A DNA stretch of 64,000 bases from Bacteroidales bacterium. GTDB taxonomy: Bacteria > Bacteroidota > Bacteroidia > Bacteroidales > UBA932. Below, piece by piece: positions 1 to 8,805 of this stretch (positions are counted from its first letter, which is position 1; every line of letters starts with the position of its first letter). The stretch lies in NCBI GenBank assembly GCA_016291185.1, contig JAEFAI010000006.1, positions 1 to 64,000 of the forward strand, given 5' to 3'. Below the pieces are notes generated by a model that saw only the letters and a program-made list of their open reading frames with translations, was not told the DNA's origin and did not search any database. Both the position numbers and the translations under genes were made by a program.

Positions 1-29
1 AACTTCGTGGCACAATTTCAAACAGCATT

Positions 30-971
30 ATGAAAGCTATCCTCAGCACTGATTTTCATTTCCCCGGACAGGTTGCCAAGTACACCGGCAAGGTCCGTGA
101 CGTGTACAGCATCGGCTCCGATTACCTTGTGATGGTCGCCACCGACCGCATCTCCGCCTTCGACGTCGTCCTGCCGAAGGGCATCCCCTACAAGGGACAG
201 GTTCTCAATCAGATAGCGTCCAAGTTCCTGGATGCGACGACAGATATCCTCCCGAACTGGAAGATCGCCGAGGTGGACCCGATGGCCACGATCGGCTGGC
301 GCTGCGAGCCCTTCAAGGTTGAGATGGTAATCCGTGGCTACCTCACGGGCCACGCCTGGCGCGAGTACAAGGCCGGCAAGCGCACGCTCTGCGGCGTCGC
401 TCTGCCGGACGGTATGGTTGAGAACCAGCGCTTCCCGGAGCCCATCATCACCCCGACCACCAAGGCCGCTGAGGGGCACGACGAGGACATCAGCAAAGAG
501 GAAATCATCGCGCAGGGCATCGTCTCCCGCGAAGATTATGAACAGCTCGAAAAATACACCCGCGCCCTCTACGCGCGCGGCACGGAGATCGCGGCCGGCA
601 AGGGCCTGATCCTCGTGGATACGAAATACGAGTTCGGCAAGCGTGACGGCAAGATCATCCTGATGGACGAGATCCACACGCCCGACTCCTCCCGCTACTT
701 CTACGCCGAGGGCTACGAAGAGCGTCTCGCCAAGGGCGAACGCCAGAAGCAGCTCTCTAAGGAGTTCGTGCGCGAATGGCTGATGGCGAACGGCTTCCAG
801 GGCCAGACCGGCCAGCAGGTCCCCGAGATGACCGACACCGTCGTCTCCGGCATCACCGACCGCTACGTGGAGCTCTACGAGCACATCACCGGCGAGAAGT
901 TCCAGCCTGCCTCCGACGCGGACGCCGCCGCCCGCATTGAGAACAATATCAATAACTTCCTGAAAAAGTAA
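30..971 (+). CDS. purC: SAICAR synthase (phosphoribosylaminoimidazole-succinocarboxamide synthase)
   Basis: Cytosolic purine biosynthesis enzyme that joins CAIR and aspartate, using ATP, to give SAICAR. The 313-residue protein has the family's N-terminal signature ([12 protein letters not shown] at about 18-29, then the [11 protein letters not shown] stretch), the [14 protein letters not shown] segment near 105-118, and the [11 protein letters not shown] motif near 215. The length fits the longer Bacteroidota form. The ATG at 30 is the first in frame and starts the conserved N-terminus. The gene is followed after 5 nt by purB, so the two are probably co-transcribed and supply consecutive steps: PurB cleaves the SAICAR made here. 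Upstream context is cut by the window edge, so a promoter cannot be assigned. Family assignment is secure from motif content. Confidence 0.97.
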   Translation: MKAILSTDFHFPGQVAKYTGKVRDVYSIGSDYLVMVATDRISAFDVVLPKGIPYKGQVLNQIASKFLDATTDILPNWKIAEVDPMATIGWRCEPFKVEMVIRGYLTGHAWREYKAGKRTLCGVALPDGMVENQRFPEPIITPTTKAAEGHDEDISKEEIIAQGIVSREDYEQLEKYTRALYARGTEIAAGKGLILVDTKYEFGKRDGKIILMDEIHTPDSSRYFYAEGYEERLAKGERQKQLSKEFVREWLMANGFQGQTGQQVPEMTDTVVSGITDRYVELYEHITGEKFQPASDADAAARIENNINNFLKK

Positions 972-976
972 CGGCC

Positions 977-2272
977 ATGATCGAGCGATATTCCAGAAAG
1001 GTCATGCGGGACGTGTGGACCGAGGAGAATAAGTTCAACGCCTACCTCGAGGTCGAAACCCTTTCCTGCGAAGCCTGGAGCAAGCTGGGCGTCATCCCGG
1101 CGGAGGACGTGGACAAGATTCGCGCGAACGCGAAATTCGAAGTCTCCCGCATCCGCGAGATTGAAGAGCAGACCCGCCACGACGTGGTCGCCTTCACCCG
1201 TGCCGTCAGCGAGAGCCTCGGCGAAGAGCGCAAGTGGGTTCACTATGGCCTCACCTCCACCGATGTGGTGGATACCGCCAACGGCTATCTCCTCCAGCAG
1301 GCTGACAAGATCCTCCTGCAGGACCTCGAGGACTTCCTTGCCGTGCTGAAGAAGCGTGCGCTGGAGTTCAAGGACACCCCCTGCATCGGCCGCACGCACG
1401 GCATTCACGCCGACATCACCAGCTTCGGCCTGAAGTGGGCGCTGTGGTACGAGGAGATGAAGCGCAACATCGAGCGCTTCCAGTACGCCCGCAAGGGCGT
1501 CGAGGCCGGCAAAATGAGCGGCGCCGTGGGCAACTTCGCCAACATCCCTCCGTTCATTCAGGACTACGTCTGCGAGAAGCTGGGCATCGCTTCCGCCGAC
1601 ATCTCCACGCAGGTGCTGCAGCGCGACCGCCACGCCTACTATATCGCCACCCTGGCCGTCATCGCCTCCACCCTGGAGCAGATGGCCTTCGAAGTGCGAA
1701 ACCTCCAGCGGACCGAGGTCCGCGAGGCCGAGGAAGCCTTCCGCAAGGGCCAGAAAGGCTCGAGCGCAATGCCGCACAAGCGCAATCCGATCAGCTCCGA
1801 GAACATCTGCGGCTGCGCCCGCGTGATGCGTGGCTACATGTCCGCCTCCTGCGAGAACGTGGCCCTCTGGCACGAGCGTGACATCTCCCACTCCTCCACG
1901 GAGCGCATCATCCTCCCGGACGCGACCGAGCTGCTGGACTACATGCTGACCCGCTTCAAGGGCATCCTGGAGAACCTGACGGTCTATCCGGAGAATATGA
2001 TCAAGAACATCTGGCGCACCAACGGCGTCATCTTCGCCCAGCGCGTGATGAATGCGCTGATCGGCAAGGGTCTCGCCCGCGAGACGGCCTACGACACCGT
2101 GCAGCCGATCGCCATGAAGGCCTGGTCCGAGGGGCTCGACTACAAGACGCTGCTGCTCGCTGACGCGGGCGTGATGGCGCAGCTGACCCCGGAAGAGCTG
2201 GAGTCCTGCTTCACCCTGGAGTACTACTTCAAGAACGTCGATTACATCTTCAAGCGCGTCGGCATCCTGTAA
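977..2272 (+). CDS. purB: Adenylosuccinate lyase
   Basis: Fumarase-superfamily lyase acting twice in purine synthesis: SAICAR to AICAR plus fumarate, and adenylosuccinate to AMP plus fumarate. The 431-residue protein carries the superfamily signature loop [16 protein letters not shown] at about 263-278, with the flexible-loop serine, and the TSTDVVDTA motif near 93-101. The histidine in the GRTHGIHA segment near 138-145 matches a conserved active-site region. Only 5 nt separate it from purC upstream. It ends against a convergent purA across about 220 bp filled with inverted repeats. With purA on the opposite strand it completes the IMP-to-AMP branch. Nothing is missing from the fold as read. 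Confidence 0.97.
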   Translation: MIERYSRKVMRDVWTEENKFNAYLEVETLSCEAWSKLGVIPAEDVDKIRANAKFEVSRIREIEEQTRHDVVAFTRAVSESLGEERKWVHYGLTSTDVVDTANGYLLQQADKILLQDLEDFLAVLKKRALEFKDTPCIGRTHGIHADITSFGLKWALWYEEMKRNIERFQYARKGVEAGKMSGAVGNFANIPPFIQDYVCEKLGIASADISTQVLQRDRHAYYIATLAVIASTLEQMAFEVRNLQRTEVREAEEAFRKGQKGSSAMPHKRNPISSENICGCARVMRGYMSASCENVALWHERDISHSSTERIILPDATELLDYMLTRFKGILENLTVYPENMIKNIWRTNGVIFAQRVMNALIGKGLARETAYDTVQPIAMKAWSEGLDYKTLLLADAGVMAQLTPEELESCFTLEYYFKNVDYIFKRVGIL

Positions 2273-2282
2273 GTTCTGCTCC

Positions 2283-2364
2283 GGCCGAAACGGCAACTGC
2301 CTCCTGAAAGCAGAAAAGATCCCCGCTGGGGAAAAGCTTTCCGGAGGCAGTTCCGTTTACGGCC
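2283..2364. repeat. Long inverted-repeat element A (purB/purA convergent gap)
   Basis: Imperfect inverted repeat: left arm 2283-2304 (GGCCGAAACGGCAACTGCC...) pairs with right arm 2343-2364 with small indels. The 38-nt centre holds a second hairpin (CCCC GCT GGGG). It starts about 10 nt after the purB stop. There is no clear U tract, so a plain intrinsic terminator does not explain it. Its arms resemble those of the element at 13580-13679 (shared GGCAGTTCC core) and a 16-nt relic at 32309-32324. It may act as a bidirectional transcription end or be a dispersed palindromic repeat. Confidence 0.7.
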
Positions 2365-2404
2365 TGCGCCTTATATTATAGCTTGTAGCTTGCAGCGGGC
2401 GGCA

Positions 2405-2462
2405 ACTTGCCCCGAGCGGGCATTTTGCGATAGCTTTTTTTCTATGCCCGAGCGGGGCAAGT
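2405..2462. repeat. Second inverted repeat in purB/purA gap
   Basis: Arms ACTTGCCCCGAGCGGGCA (2405-2422) and 2445-2462 are reverse complements except for a two-base mismatch. The 22-nt loop includes seven T residues. The flanks add an outer pairing between GCTTGCAGC and GCTGC..GCAAGC, giving a branched structure. On the RNA of either convergent gene this would be a strong stem, so it may end purA or purB transcription. Confidence 0.6.
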
Positions 2463-2490
2463 CTGCTGACGCTGCTATGCAAGCAGCTGG

Positions 2491-3756
2491 TTACCGGAGG
2501 ACGATCTCCTTGCGGTCCGGACCGACGGAGATGATCTTCACCGGGCAGCCGGTCTCCTTCTCGATGAAGGCGATGTAGTCTTTGAGCTCCTGCGGGAAGT
2601 CGGCGTAGTTGCGCACGCCGCAGATGTCGCAGTCCCAACCTTTGAACTCCTTATAGACGGGCTTCACTTCCTCGCCGCTCTCGAAGGGGAAGTAGTCCAG
2701 GCGCTTGCCGTCGATCTCGTAGGCAATCGCCACCTTGATGGTCTTGAAGGTGTTGAGGACGTCGGATTTCATCATGATGAGCTCGCTCACACCGTTCATC
2801 ATCACGGCATACTTCAGGGCAACGAGGTCCAGCCAGCCGCAGCGGCGGGGACGGCCCGTCGTGGCGCCGAACTCATGGCCGATCTGGCGGAGCTGCTCAC
2901 CCGTCTCGTCAAAGAGCTCGGTCGGGAAGGGGCCGCTGCCCACGCGGGTGCAGTAAGCCTTGAAGATGCCCATCACCTTGCCCACGCGGTTCGGGGCCAC
3001 GCCGAGGCCCGTGCAGACACCGGCGGTCATGGTGTTGGAGGAAGTGACGAACGGGTAGGTGCCGAAATCAATGTCCAGCATCGAGCCCTGGGCGCCCTCG
3101 GCGAGCACCGGGATGTCCTTGGCGAGGTAGTCGTTGACCACCAGCTCGCTCTCGATGAAGGGGAAGCGCTTCAGGTCTTCGACGGCCTGGAGCCACTGCT
3201 TCTCGTAGTCGGTGATATCATACTGGAAATCGTACTGCGCCAGCAGGCCGAAATGCTTCTGCTTCAGCGTCTCGTAGCGATTCTTGAACTCAGGGGAGAG
3301 AATGTCGCCGATGCGCAGGCCGTTGCGGCCGGTCTTGTCCATGTAGGTCGGACCGATGCCCTTCAGGGTGGATCCGATCTTACCCTTGCCCTTGGCAGCC
3401 TCGGAGGCCGCGTCGAGCATGCGGTGCGTCGGAAGGATGAGGTGGGCGCGCTTGGAGATGAGCAGCTTGTCGGTGATGTCGCCGGCCTTCTGCTCGATGG
3501 CGCGGATCTCGTCCATCAGGATCACGGGATCAATGACGACACCGTTACCGATGACGTTGACGGAGTCCTTGCGGAAAATGCCGGAAGGAACGGTGTGGAG
3601 CACAAAGTGGTCGCCGTCGAACACCAGGGAGTGGCCTGCGTTGGGGCCGCCCTGGAAGCGGGCAATGACTTTGTAATCAGGGGTCAGAACATCGACCACC
3701 TTGCCTTTTCCCTCGTCGCCCCACTGGAGCCCGAGCACGACATCGATTTTCTTCAT
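2491..3756 (-). CDS. purA: Adenylosuccinate synthetase
   Basis: GTP-dependent enzyme that makes adenylosuccinate from IMP and aspartate, the first committed step to AMP. The 421-residue protein begins with the classic LGLQWGDEGKGKVVD P-loop region (about residues 8-22), has NAGHS near 40, the GIGPTYMDK segment near 131-139, and the TTGRPRRCGW signature near 299-308. The start at 3756 gives the expected N-terminus. It faces purB and lies 138 nt after the ACP gene on the same strand, with a hairpin terminator and REP between, so it is probably its own unit. A TACCTTTA sequence on the minus strand near 3790 is a possible -7 element. Assignment is secure. Confidence 0.97.
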   Translation of the reverse strand: MKKIDVVLGLQWGDEGKGKVVDVLTPDYKVIARFQGGPNAGHSLVFDGDHFVLHTVPSGIFRKDSVNVIGNGVVIDPVILMDEIRAIEQKAGDITDKLLISKRAHLILPTHRMLDAASEAAKGKGKIGSTLKGIGPTYMDKTGRNGLRIGDILSPEFKNRYETLKQKHFGLLAQYDFQYDITDYEKQWLQAVEDLKRFPFIESELVVNDYLAKDIPVLAEGAQGSMLDIDFGTYPFVTSSNTMTAGVCTGLGVAPNRVGKVMGIFKAYCTRVGSGPFPTELFDETGEQLRQIGHEFGATTGRPRRCGWLDLVALKYAVMMNGVSELIMMKSDVLNTFKTIKVAIAYEIDGKRLDYFPFESGEEVKPVYKEFKGWDCDICGVRNYADFPQELKDYIAFIEKETGCPVKIISVGPDRKEIVLR

Positions 3757-3824
3757 ATCAACAATAATTAGTTATTTCAATCCAAACCTTAAAGGTAGCA
3801 ATAATTCTTGGTTTCGCAAAATCA

Positions 3825-3853
3825 AAGACCGCCCACGGTTGGTGGACGGTCTT
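3825..3853 (-). terminator. Intrinsic terminator after the acyl-ligase/ACP unit
   Basis: On the minus strand AAGACCGTCCAC and GTGGGCGGTCTT pair (one G-U) around a 5-nt loop, followed by TTGATTTTG. It lies 42 nt after the ACP stop and ahead of purA, so it probably separates the two units. Confidence 0.75.
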
Positions 3854-3857
3854 GGGA

Positions 3858-3886
3858 GATTCGCCGGTCGGAGCCGGCGAATGACG
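3858..3886. repeat. REP-like palindrome, copy 1
   Basis: GATTCGCCGG TCGGA GCCGGCGAATGACG: a stem of TTCGCCGG/CCGGCGAA around a short loop. It is the same unit as the copies at 31055, 32367, 41227 and 41708. It sits between the ACP stop and the terminator. Confidence 0.85.
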
Positions 3887-3894
3887 AAGCGGCG

Positions 3895-4137
3895 CTATTC
3901 CTTGACGTGCTGCTGGATGTAGTCGACGACTTCGCGGACGGTCTGGAAGGGCTGCTGCGTCTCGAAGACGATGTTGAACTCGTGCTCGATGGCCAGGGAG
4001 AGCAAAAGCGTCGAGAGGGAGTCGATGGCCAGGTCGGTGGTCAGCGAAGCGTCCATCGAGACCTTGGCGGGATCCATCTTGGGCTTGATCTGGCCCAGGA
4101 TGCCCTTTAGCTTTTCGAAGATATCTTCTTGTGTCAT
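3895..4137 (-). CDS. Acyl carrier protein (specialised, not the housekeeping copy by context)
   Basis: The 80-residue acidic helical protein has the phosphopantetheine attachment motif DLAIDSLS, with the modified serine at residue 40. It therefore carries acyl chains as thioesters after 4'-phosphopantetheinylation. The family is clear, but the DSLS rather than DSLD form and the neighbour suggest a dedicated role. It lies 6 nt downstream of an AMP-forming acyl ligase on the same strand, which could load it with a free fatty acid. A large GNAT acyltransferase is divergent from the ligase and could be the acceptor enzyme. Housekeeping acpP would normally sit with fab genes, none of which are here. 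The product and acceptor remain inference. Confidence 0.85.
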   Translation of the reverse strand: MTQEDIFEKLKGILGQIKPKMDPAKVSMDASLTTDLAIDSLSTLLLSLAIEHEFNIVFETQQPFQTVREVVDYIQQHVKE

Positions 4138-4143
4138 AATGTC

Positions 4144-5637
4144 TTAGTTGTCCTTGCGTGAAACTTTCAGCGAGCCCGTGCGCTTGAAATCCTCGGTGCG
4201 GATGACGACTTTGGACACGCGGTGCGTGGTGGGGAGCTTGGCGTTGATCTGCTCGGCGAGCTGCTTGAAGTAAGCCTCGATCTCGGCAGGCGTCTTGCCC
4301 TCGAAGGCCTCGGCACGCGGCAGAATCTCGATGGAGAGCACAGGGCTGCCGCCTTCCATAACCTCCTTCACAAGGCAGTCGCGCAAGGCGGGACACTGAT
4401 AGAACGGCTCTTCGATGCTCTCCGGCGAGACATTTTCGCCGTTGGGCAGGACGATGAGATTCTTGATACGACCGATGATATAAAGGTATCCGTCCTCGTC
4501 GAAGCGGCCCAGGTCGCCGGTCTTCAGCCAGCCGTCCGGGGTCAGCGTGGCGGCCGTCTGCTCAGGGTCGCCGTAGTAGCCAAGGAAGACGTTGTCGCCG
4601 CGGAACCAGATCTCGCCGTCCACGAGCTTGACTTCCTGCTCGGGATAGACCTTACCCACGGAGGTGGGGCGCTGGGCGCTCTCTGCGTTGCCGGAGGTGA
4701 GGTTGGCGCCCTCGGTCATGCCGTATCCGGCCAGGACGTGGGTGTCGATTTTTTCGAATTCTTCGATGAGTTTCGCGGGCACGTTTGCAGCGCCGGCGAT
4801 GATGGTCTTGAGGCGTCCGCCGAGGAACTGCGGCCCGTACATCTTGGTCAGACCGACGAGCACCTCCACGAGGCCGGGCACGAGCACGAGCACGGTCGGG
4901 CGGATGACCGGCAGCTTGCCGATCGTGGCCTTCATGTCCTCGGCCGGGTACCAGAGCGCACCGACCATAAGCTTGGAGAGCGTGCCGGCGATGAGGCCGA
5001 ACACGTGCGTGAGCGGCAGGAAGCCGATGGTCACGTGGCCGAAGAGCTGGCTGCCGGGGGCGAAAACGCCGTTGAAGGTGCCGCGCATCAGCGCACGGTG
5101 GGGGAGAATGGCGCCCTTGGGCGCGCCCGTCGTGCCGCCGGTGAAGAAGATGGCGGCGGGTGCATCTTTGTCTACCTTTGCCGCAGGCGTCTCGGCTTCG
5201 CCGAATGCGGACGAGGCGATCAGCGGGCAGGGAGCGCCTTCGACGGCAGCGCGGAACTCGTCGCGGACGACGAGCGCCTTGGCGCGGAACTTCGCGCAGC
5301 AGCCAATCACGGCCGGGGCCGGGAGCTGCGCGGGCAGCATCACGGCGACGAGACCGGCGGACGTCACGGCAAGGAAGCTCTCCACGGCGTCGATGGAATT
5401 CTTCTCGAAGATGGCCACATGGTCGCCAGGCTGCAGCCCTGCCTCTTTGTACAGGGTGCGCCGGCGGGCGATGCGGCTGGCCATCTCTTTATAGGTAAAC
5501 GTATTGACGGTGTCGGAAAGGGCGGGCCGGTCGGCCCATTTGCTGGTGATCCAGTCGAGATACTCGGGGACGGTCGGGAGGTAGTGCAGCTGCGCAAGCT
5601 CCTCGGCCGGGATCATGTCGTAGAAGTAGTTGGACAT
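4144..5637 (-). CDS. AMP-forming acyl-CoA/acyl-ACP synthetase
   Basis: ANL-superfamily ligase of 497 residues that activates a carboxylic acid as acyl-AMP and passes it to a thiol. Visible motifs are the P-loop IFFTGGTTGAPKGA near 180-193, the A5-like GYGMTEGAN near 305, the GWLKTGDLGR hinge region near 370-380, and the C-terminal lysine in the KRTGSLKVSRKDN tail. I chose the ATG at 5637 (MSNYFYDM) because the 12 residues upstream would overlap the promoter region. It lies 6 nt ahead of the ACP gene, so an acyl-ACP synthetase role is more likely than general fatty acyl-CoA synthesis. A -7 element TAAATTTG lies 34 nt upstream on the minus strand. Substrate is not readable from sequence. Confidence 0.88.
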   Translation of the reverse strand: MSNYFYDMIPAEELAQLHYLPTVPEYLDWITSKWADRPALSDTVNTFTYKEMASRIARRRTLYKEAGLQPGDHVAIFEKNSIDAVESFLAVTSAGLVAVMLPAQLPAPAVIGCCAKFRAKALVVRDEFRAAVEGAPCPLIASSAFGEAETPAAKVDKDAPAAIFFTGGTTGAPKGAILPHRALMRGTFNGVFAPGSQLFGHVTIGFLPLTHVFGLIAGTLSKLMVGALWYPAEDMKATIGKLPVIRPTVLVLVPGLVEVLVGLTKMYGPQFLGGRLKTIIAGAANVPAKLIEEFEKIDTHVLAGYGMTEGANLTSGNAESAQRPTSVGKVYPEQEVKLVDGEIWFRGDNVFLGYYGDPEQTAATLTPDGWLKTGDLGRFDEDGYLYIIGRIKNLIVLPNGENVSPESIEEPFYQCPALRDCLVKEVMEGGSPVLSIEILPRAEAFEGKTPAEIEAYFKQLAEQINAKLPTTHRVSKVVIRTEDFKRTGSLKVSRKDN

Positions 5638-5670
5638 TTTCTTCAAATGTGGTTTTAGGTTTACAAACCC

Positions 5671-5698
5671 CAAATTTACGAAAATCTTTGTATATTTG
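5671..5698. promoter_or_regulatory. Divergent Bacteroidota promoters (acyl ligase / GNAT)
   Basis: Two -7 elements face apart: TAAATTTG on the minus strand at 5671-5678 for the ligase-ACP unit, and TATATTTG on the plus strand at 5691-5698 for the GNAT operon. Such close back-to-back promoters would tend to couple expression of both units. Confidence 0.65.
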
Positions 5699-5719
5699 CG
5701 TAGTACTAAAGCTGATTCT

Positions 5720-6841
5720 ATGTCTGTAGAACTGAAAATTGTGAAAACCAGGCGCGATCTGCGCCGTTTCGTAGATTTCCCGGAAAAGCTTTACAAAGGC
5801 TGCGAGAACTGGGTTCCCGCGCTTCGCGGGGACGAATTCGATACTTTTAACAAGAAGAAGAACGGCGCGTACGACTACTGCGAATCCGAGTGCTACCTGG
5901 CCTACAAGGACGGCAAACTGGCCGGTCGCGTGGCGGCCATTATCAACCGCACCGCCAACGAGGTCTGGAAAGAGAAGAACGTCCGCTTCGGCTGGCTGGA
6001 CTTCATCGAAGACCGCGAAGTGCTGAAGGCCCTGCTGGATGCCGTGGCGGAATGGGGGCGCGCTCGCGGCTGCACCCGGATGAAGGGCCCCTGGGGCTTC
6101 ACCGATATGGACAAGGAGGGACTGCTTGTCGAAGGCTACGAGCACCTCAGCCCCTTCACCTGCCTGTACAACTATCCCTACTACGACACGCTCCTGCAGG
6201 AGCTGGGTTTCAACAAGGACGTGGACTGGACCCAGCGCATCGCGCTGGTAAAGGAGGAGCGTCCGCCGATGTTCCAGTTCGCGGAACTGATCGAGAAACG
6301 CTACGGCCTGCACGTCGCCAAGGCGCGCAGCACGCGCGAGTTGAATAAGAAATACGGTTTGTCGGTCTTCCATATGTACAACGAGACCTTTGCGCCGCTG
6401 TTCCAGTTCACCCCGCTCTCGGACCGGCAGATTGACCGTTATCTGCAGACCTACGTCCCCATCCTCCGGCCGGAGTTTGTGTCCGTCTGTCTGGACAAGG
6501 ACGAGCAGCCGGTTGGCTTCATTTTCTGCGTGCCGTCGCTCGCCAAGGCGGTGAAGAAATCCCGCGGACGGCTCTTCCCCTTCGGGTTCATCCGCATCCT
6601 GCACGCGCTGCGCCACAATGACACGCTGGAAGCCCTGATGATCGGGGTGCTGCCGGAGTACCAGGGCAAGGGTGCAAACGTGCTGATGTTCCAGCAGATC
6701 CACGAGAATGCGCTGCGGCTTGGCATCGACAAGCTGATTCTGAATCCCCAGCTGGAGGAGAACTTCAAGGTGCAGTCGCTGTTCGAGCAATATGAGACCG
6801 TGCCGTTCATGCGGCGGCGGGCGTACTGTAAAGATTTATAG
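5720..6841 (+). CDS. GNAT-fold acyltransferase, possible bacterial ceramide synthase-like protein
   Basis: A 373-residue two-part GNAT protein. The N-terminal half has the LYKGCENWVPALRGDE segment typical of a large family of about 380-residue GNATs. The C-terminal half has an acetyl-CoA-site-like stretch, IGVLPEYQGKGANVLM near 311-326. The ATG at 5720 is preferred because an earlier in-frame ATG at 5630 lies across the promoter. Family resemblance to the long GNATs that include the bacterial ceramide synthase of Caulobacter is from memory, not from a search. The divergent ACP and acyl-ACP-synthetase-like genes support an acyl-ACP-using N-acyltransferase. No serine palmitoyltransferase is in the window, so the sphingolipid reading is a hypothesis. 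Lipoprotein and MATE genes follow closely. Confidence 0.7.
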   Translation: MSVELKIVKTRRDLRRFVDFPEKLYKGCENWVPALRGDEFDTFNKKKNGAYDYCESECYLAYKDGKLAGRVAAIINRTANEVWKEKNVRFGWLDFIEDREVLKALLDAVAEWGRARGCTRMKGPWGFTDMDKEGLLVEGYEHLSPFTCLYNYPYYDTLLQELGFNKDVDWTQRIALVKEERPPMFQFAELIEKRYGLHVAKARSTRELNKKYGLSVFHMYNETFAPLFQFTPLSDRQIDRYLQTYVPILRPEFVSVCLDKDEQPVGFIFCVPSLAKAVKKSRGRLFPFGFIRILHALRHNDTLEALMIGVLPEYQGKGANVLMFQQIHENALRLGIDKLILNPQLEENFKVQSLFEQYETVPFMRRRAYCKDL

Positions 6842-6844
6842 GAT

Positions 6845-7405
6845 ATGAAGAAAGTTATGATACTTCTGGCTGCTGCGGCCGCGGTGCTGTGCGGCTGCCG
6901 CCAGTCCTCCCTCCCGATCGTGGAGGGCCGTGTCGTTGATGCCACCATCCATTCCGTTACCGTGGAGACGCCGGCGGGCGACTCCCTCAGCGTGAGCACT
7001 TTGGGAACGAACCCGATGCTGGTGCCGGGCGTGTTGTCCGGCGACGAGGTGCGGATCGCTTATGAGCAGCTGTCCGACGGACAGACGCTTCGCGCCGTGT
7101 GGCTCAACATCACCACGCCGTCCGCCTACCGGCTGCTGCCGGGTATCTGGCGTGACTGTACGGGGCCGACGGAAGTGGGCCTCGTGCTGGCCGAGGACGG
7201 CTCTGCCCGCGGTGTGGGCCTGGCGGACCTGAACCTGCGGGACTGGTCGCTTGACGGCGAGTGCCTGGCCCTGACGGCCGCGGATCCGGAGAGTCCCGAT
7301 GGAAAGGTTACGCTACTCTATCACATTGAGCAATTGGATGTTGACTCGCTGGTTCTGGCGACTACTGAAGGAGATGTGTGCCTGACGCTTAGCCGGGCGG
7401 AATGA
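6845..7405 (+). CDS. Lipoprotein with lipocalin-like C-terminal domain
   Basis: 186 residues. A type II signal peptide ends at the lipobox VLCGC (cysteine near 18), so the protein should be lipid-anchored in the envelope. The C-terminal half, from about LLPGIWRD at residue 97 on, matches the pattern of the small lipocalin-like domain common in Bacteroides lipoproteins: a GxW start, then short beta strands ending in VCLTLSR. No catalytic residues are visible. It starts 3 nt after the GNAT stop and its stop overlaps the ATG of the MATE gene (ATGA), so the three form one operon. Function is unknown; a role in handling or sensing a lipid or small hydrophobic ligand is only a guess from the fold and context. 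Confidence 0.75.
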   Translation: MKKVMILLAAAAAVLCGCRQSSLPIVEGRVVDATIHSVTVETPAGDSLSVSTLGTNPMLVPGVLSGDEVRIAYEQLSDGQTLRAVWLNITTPSAYRLLPGIWRDCTGPTEVGLVLAEDGSARGVGLADLNLRDWSLDGECLALTAADPESPDGKVTLLYHIEQLDVDSLVLATTEGDVCLTLSRAE

Positions 7406-8778
7406 CCAAAGATGATTTATTAGGGCGGCTTCGCGGAGGCGAGCCGATGAGCTGGGGTGAGCAGTTTAAACTCACCCTTCTGCTTGCGTGGCCGTCTATT
7501 CTGGCCCAGCTGGCGATGTGTCTGATGAGCTACATCGATGCGGCGATGGTGGGTCGGCTCGGTTCCGAGCAGGCTGCAGCCATCGGCCTGGTCAGCAGCA
7601 CCACCTGGATCTTCGGCAGCTTCTGCTATGCCAACTCCTCCGGCTTCAGCGTGCAGATCGCGCACCGCTGCGGGGCGAAGGACTTCGTCGGTGCGAAGCG
7701 CATTTTCCGGCACGGCGTTCTCGCGACCCTCGGCATCAGCGTGCTGCTCACCCTGCTGGCCGTGTCTATCCACCGGGTCCTCCCGCACTGGCTCGGCGGC
7801 ACCCCGGAGATCCTTGCCGACGCGTCGGCTTACTTTCTGATCTACGCGCTTTTCCTGCCGCTGTTCCAGGTTGCCGTCTATTGCGAAGCCACGCTCATTG
7901 CGAGCGGCAACGCGAAGGTGCCGGGCATCCTCAGCATCGCGATGTGCGGGCTGGATGTCGTCTTCAATTATCTGTTTATCTTCCAGCTCGGCATGGGCGT
8001 GAAGGGCGCGGCCCTGGGAACGGGACTCGCCACCGCCGTCGCCGGCGGGGTCGGGCTCTGGTACGCCGCGCGGCGCAGCCGGGAGCTCCGCCAGGACGAG
8101 TATGTCCGTCCCACCGTGCCGGAGCGCCGGCAGGTGTCCCGGCAGGCCTTCGGAATCAGCTGGCCGCTGTGGATACAGAACCTCATTTCGCGCGGTGCGT
8201 ACATTGCCGCGACCGTGCTCGTGGCGCCGCTGGGCACCATCGCCATCGCGGCTAATTCCTTCGCCATCATCGCCGAGGGCTTCTGCTATCTGCCAGGCTA
8301 CGGCCTGGAGGATTCCGCCACTACGCTTGTGGGCCAGAGTCTCGGCGCAAAGCGTCCCGATATGGCGAAGCGTTTTGCCTGGATCACCATTGGGACGGGG
8401 GCGTCGATGATGACCTTCCTGGCGGTGCTGATGTGGATCTTCGCGCCGCAGATCATGGGCCTGCTGAGCCCGGACCCGGAGGTGATTGCGCTGGGCGTGA
8501 AGTGCTTGCGCATCGAAGCTTGGGCGGAGCTGCTCTTCGGCGTGAGCATCGTGGCCTACGGCTGCTGCATCGGCGCGGGCGACACCCTGGTTCCGTCGCT
8601 CATCAACTTGCTGAGTATGTGGGTGATCCGCCTCGGACTCGCGTTCTACCTCATCCCGCGCTACGGCCTGGTGGGCTACTGGTTCGCCATGGCCACCGAG
8701 CTCTGTGTCAAGGGGCTGATCTTCGCCGTCCGCATCGCCCGCGGCCGCTGGATGAAAACGCGGCTTACTGCCGCCTGA
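7402..8778 (+). CDS. MATE-family multidrug/small-molecule exporter
   Basis: 458-residue inner-membrane protein with about 12 hydrophobic helices in two halves. The N-terminal half contains AWPSILAQLAMCLMSYIDAAMVGRLG, the usual MATE helix 1-2 pattern, and the second half repeats it (SWPLWIQNLISRGAYIAATVLV near 254-275). MATE proteins export cations or lipophilic compounds using a Na+ or H+ gradient. The start codon overlaps the stop of the lipoprotein gene by 4 nt, indicating translational coupling. Linked to an acyl-transfer gene set it could export a lipid-like or amphiphilic product, but drug export is equally possible. A 167-nt gap follows before nrdD. Confidence 0.92.
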   Translation: MTKDDLLGRLRGGEPMSWGEQFKLTLLLAWPSILAQLAMCLMSYIDAAMVGRLGSEQAAAIGLVSSTTWIFGSFCYANSSGFSVQIAHRCGAKDFVGAKRIFRHGVLATLGISVLLTLLAVSIHRVLPHWLGGTPEILADASAYFLIYALFLPLFQVAVYCEATLIASGNAKVPGILSIAMCGLDVVFNYLFIFQLGMGVKGAALGTGLATAVAGGVGLWYAARRSRELRQDEYVRPTVPERRQVSRQAFGISWPLWIQNLISRGAYIAATVLVAPLGTIAIAANSFAIIAEGFCYLPGYGLEDSATTLVGQSLGAKRPDMAKRFAWITIGTGASMMTFLAVLMWIFAPQIMGLLSPDPEVIALGVKCLRIEAWAELLFGVSIVAYGCCIGAGDTLVPSLINLLSMWVIRLGLAFYLIPRYGLVGYWFAMATELCVKGLIFAVRIARGRWMKTRLTAA

Positions 8779-8805
8779 CCCTGCTCTCCCGCACGCCGGT
8801 TGCGC

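Noticed and set aside
18..884. Long antisense reading frames opposite most GC-rich genes (for example opposite purC, nrdD, the HTCS and the GH43 fusion)
   Set aside because: They mirror the codon pattern of the true gene in a GC-rich genome, have low-complexity His/Arg/Val/Gly composition, and lack start signals or family motifs.
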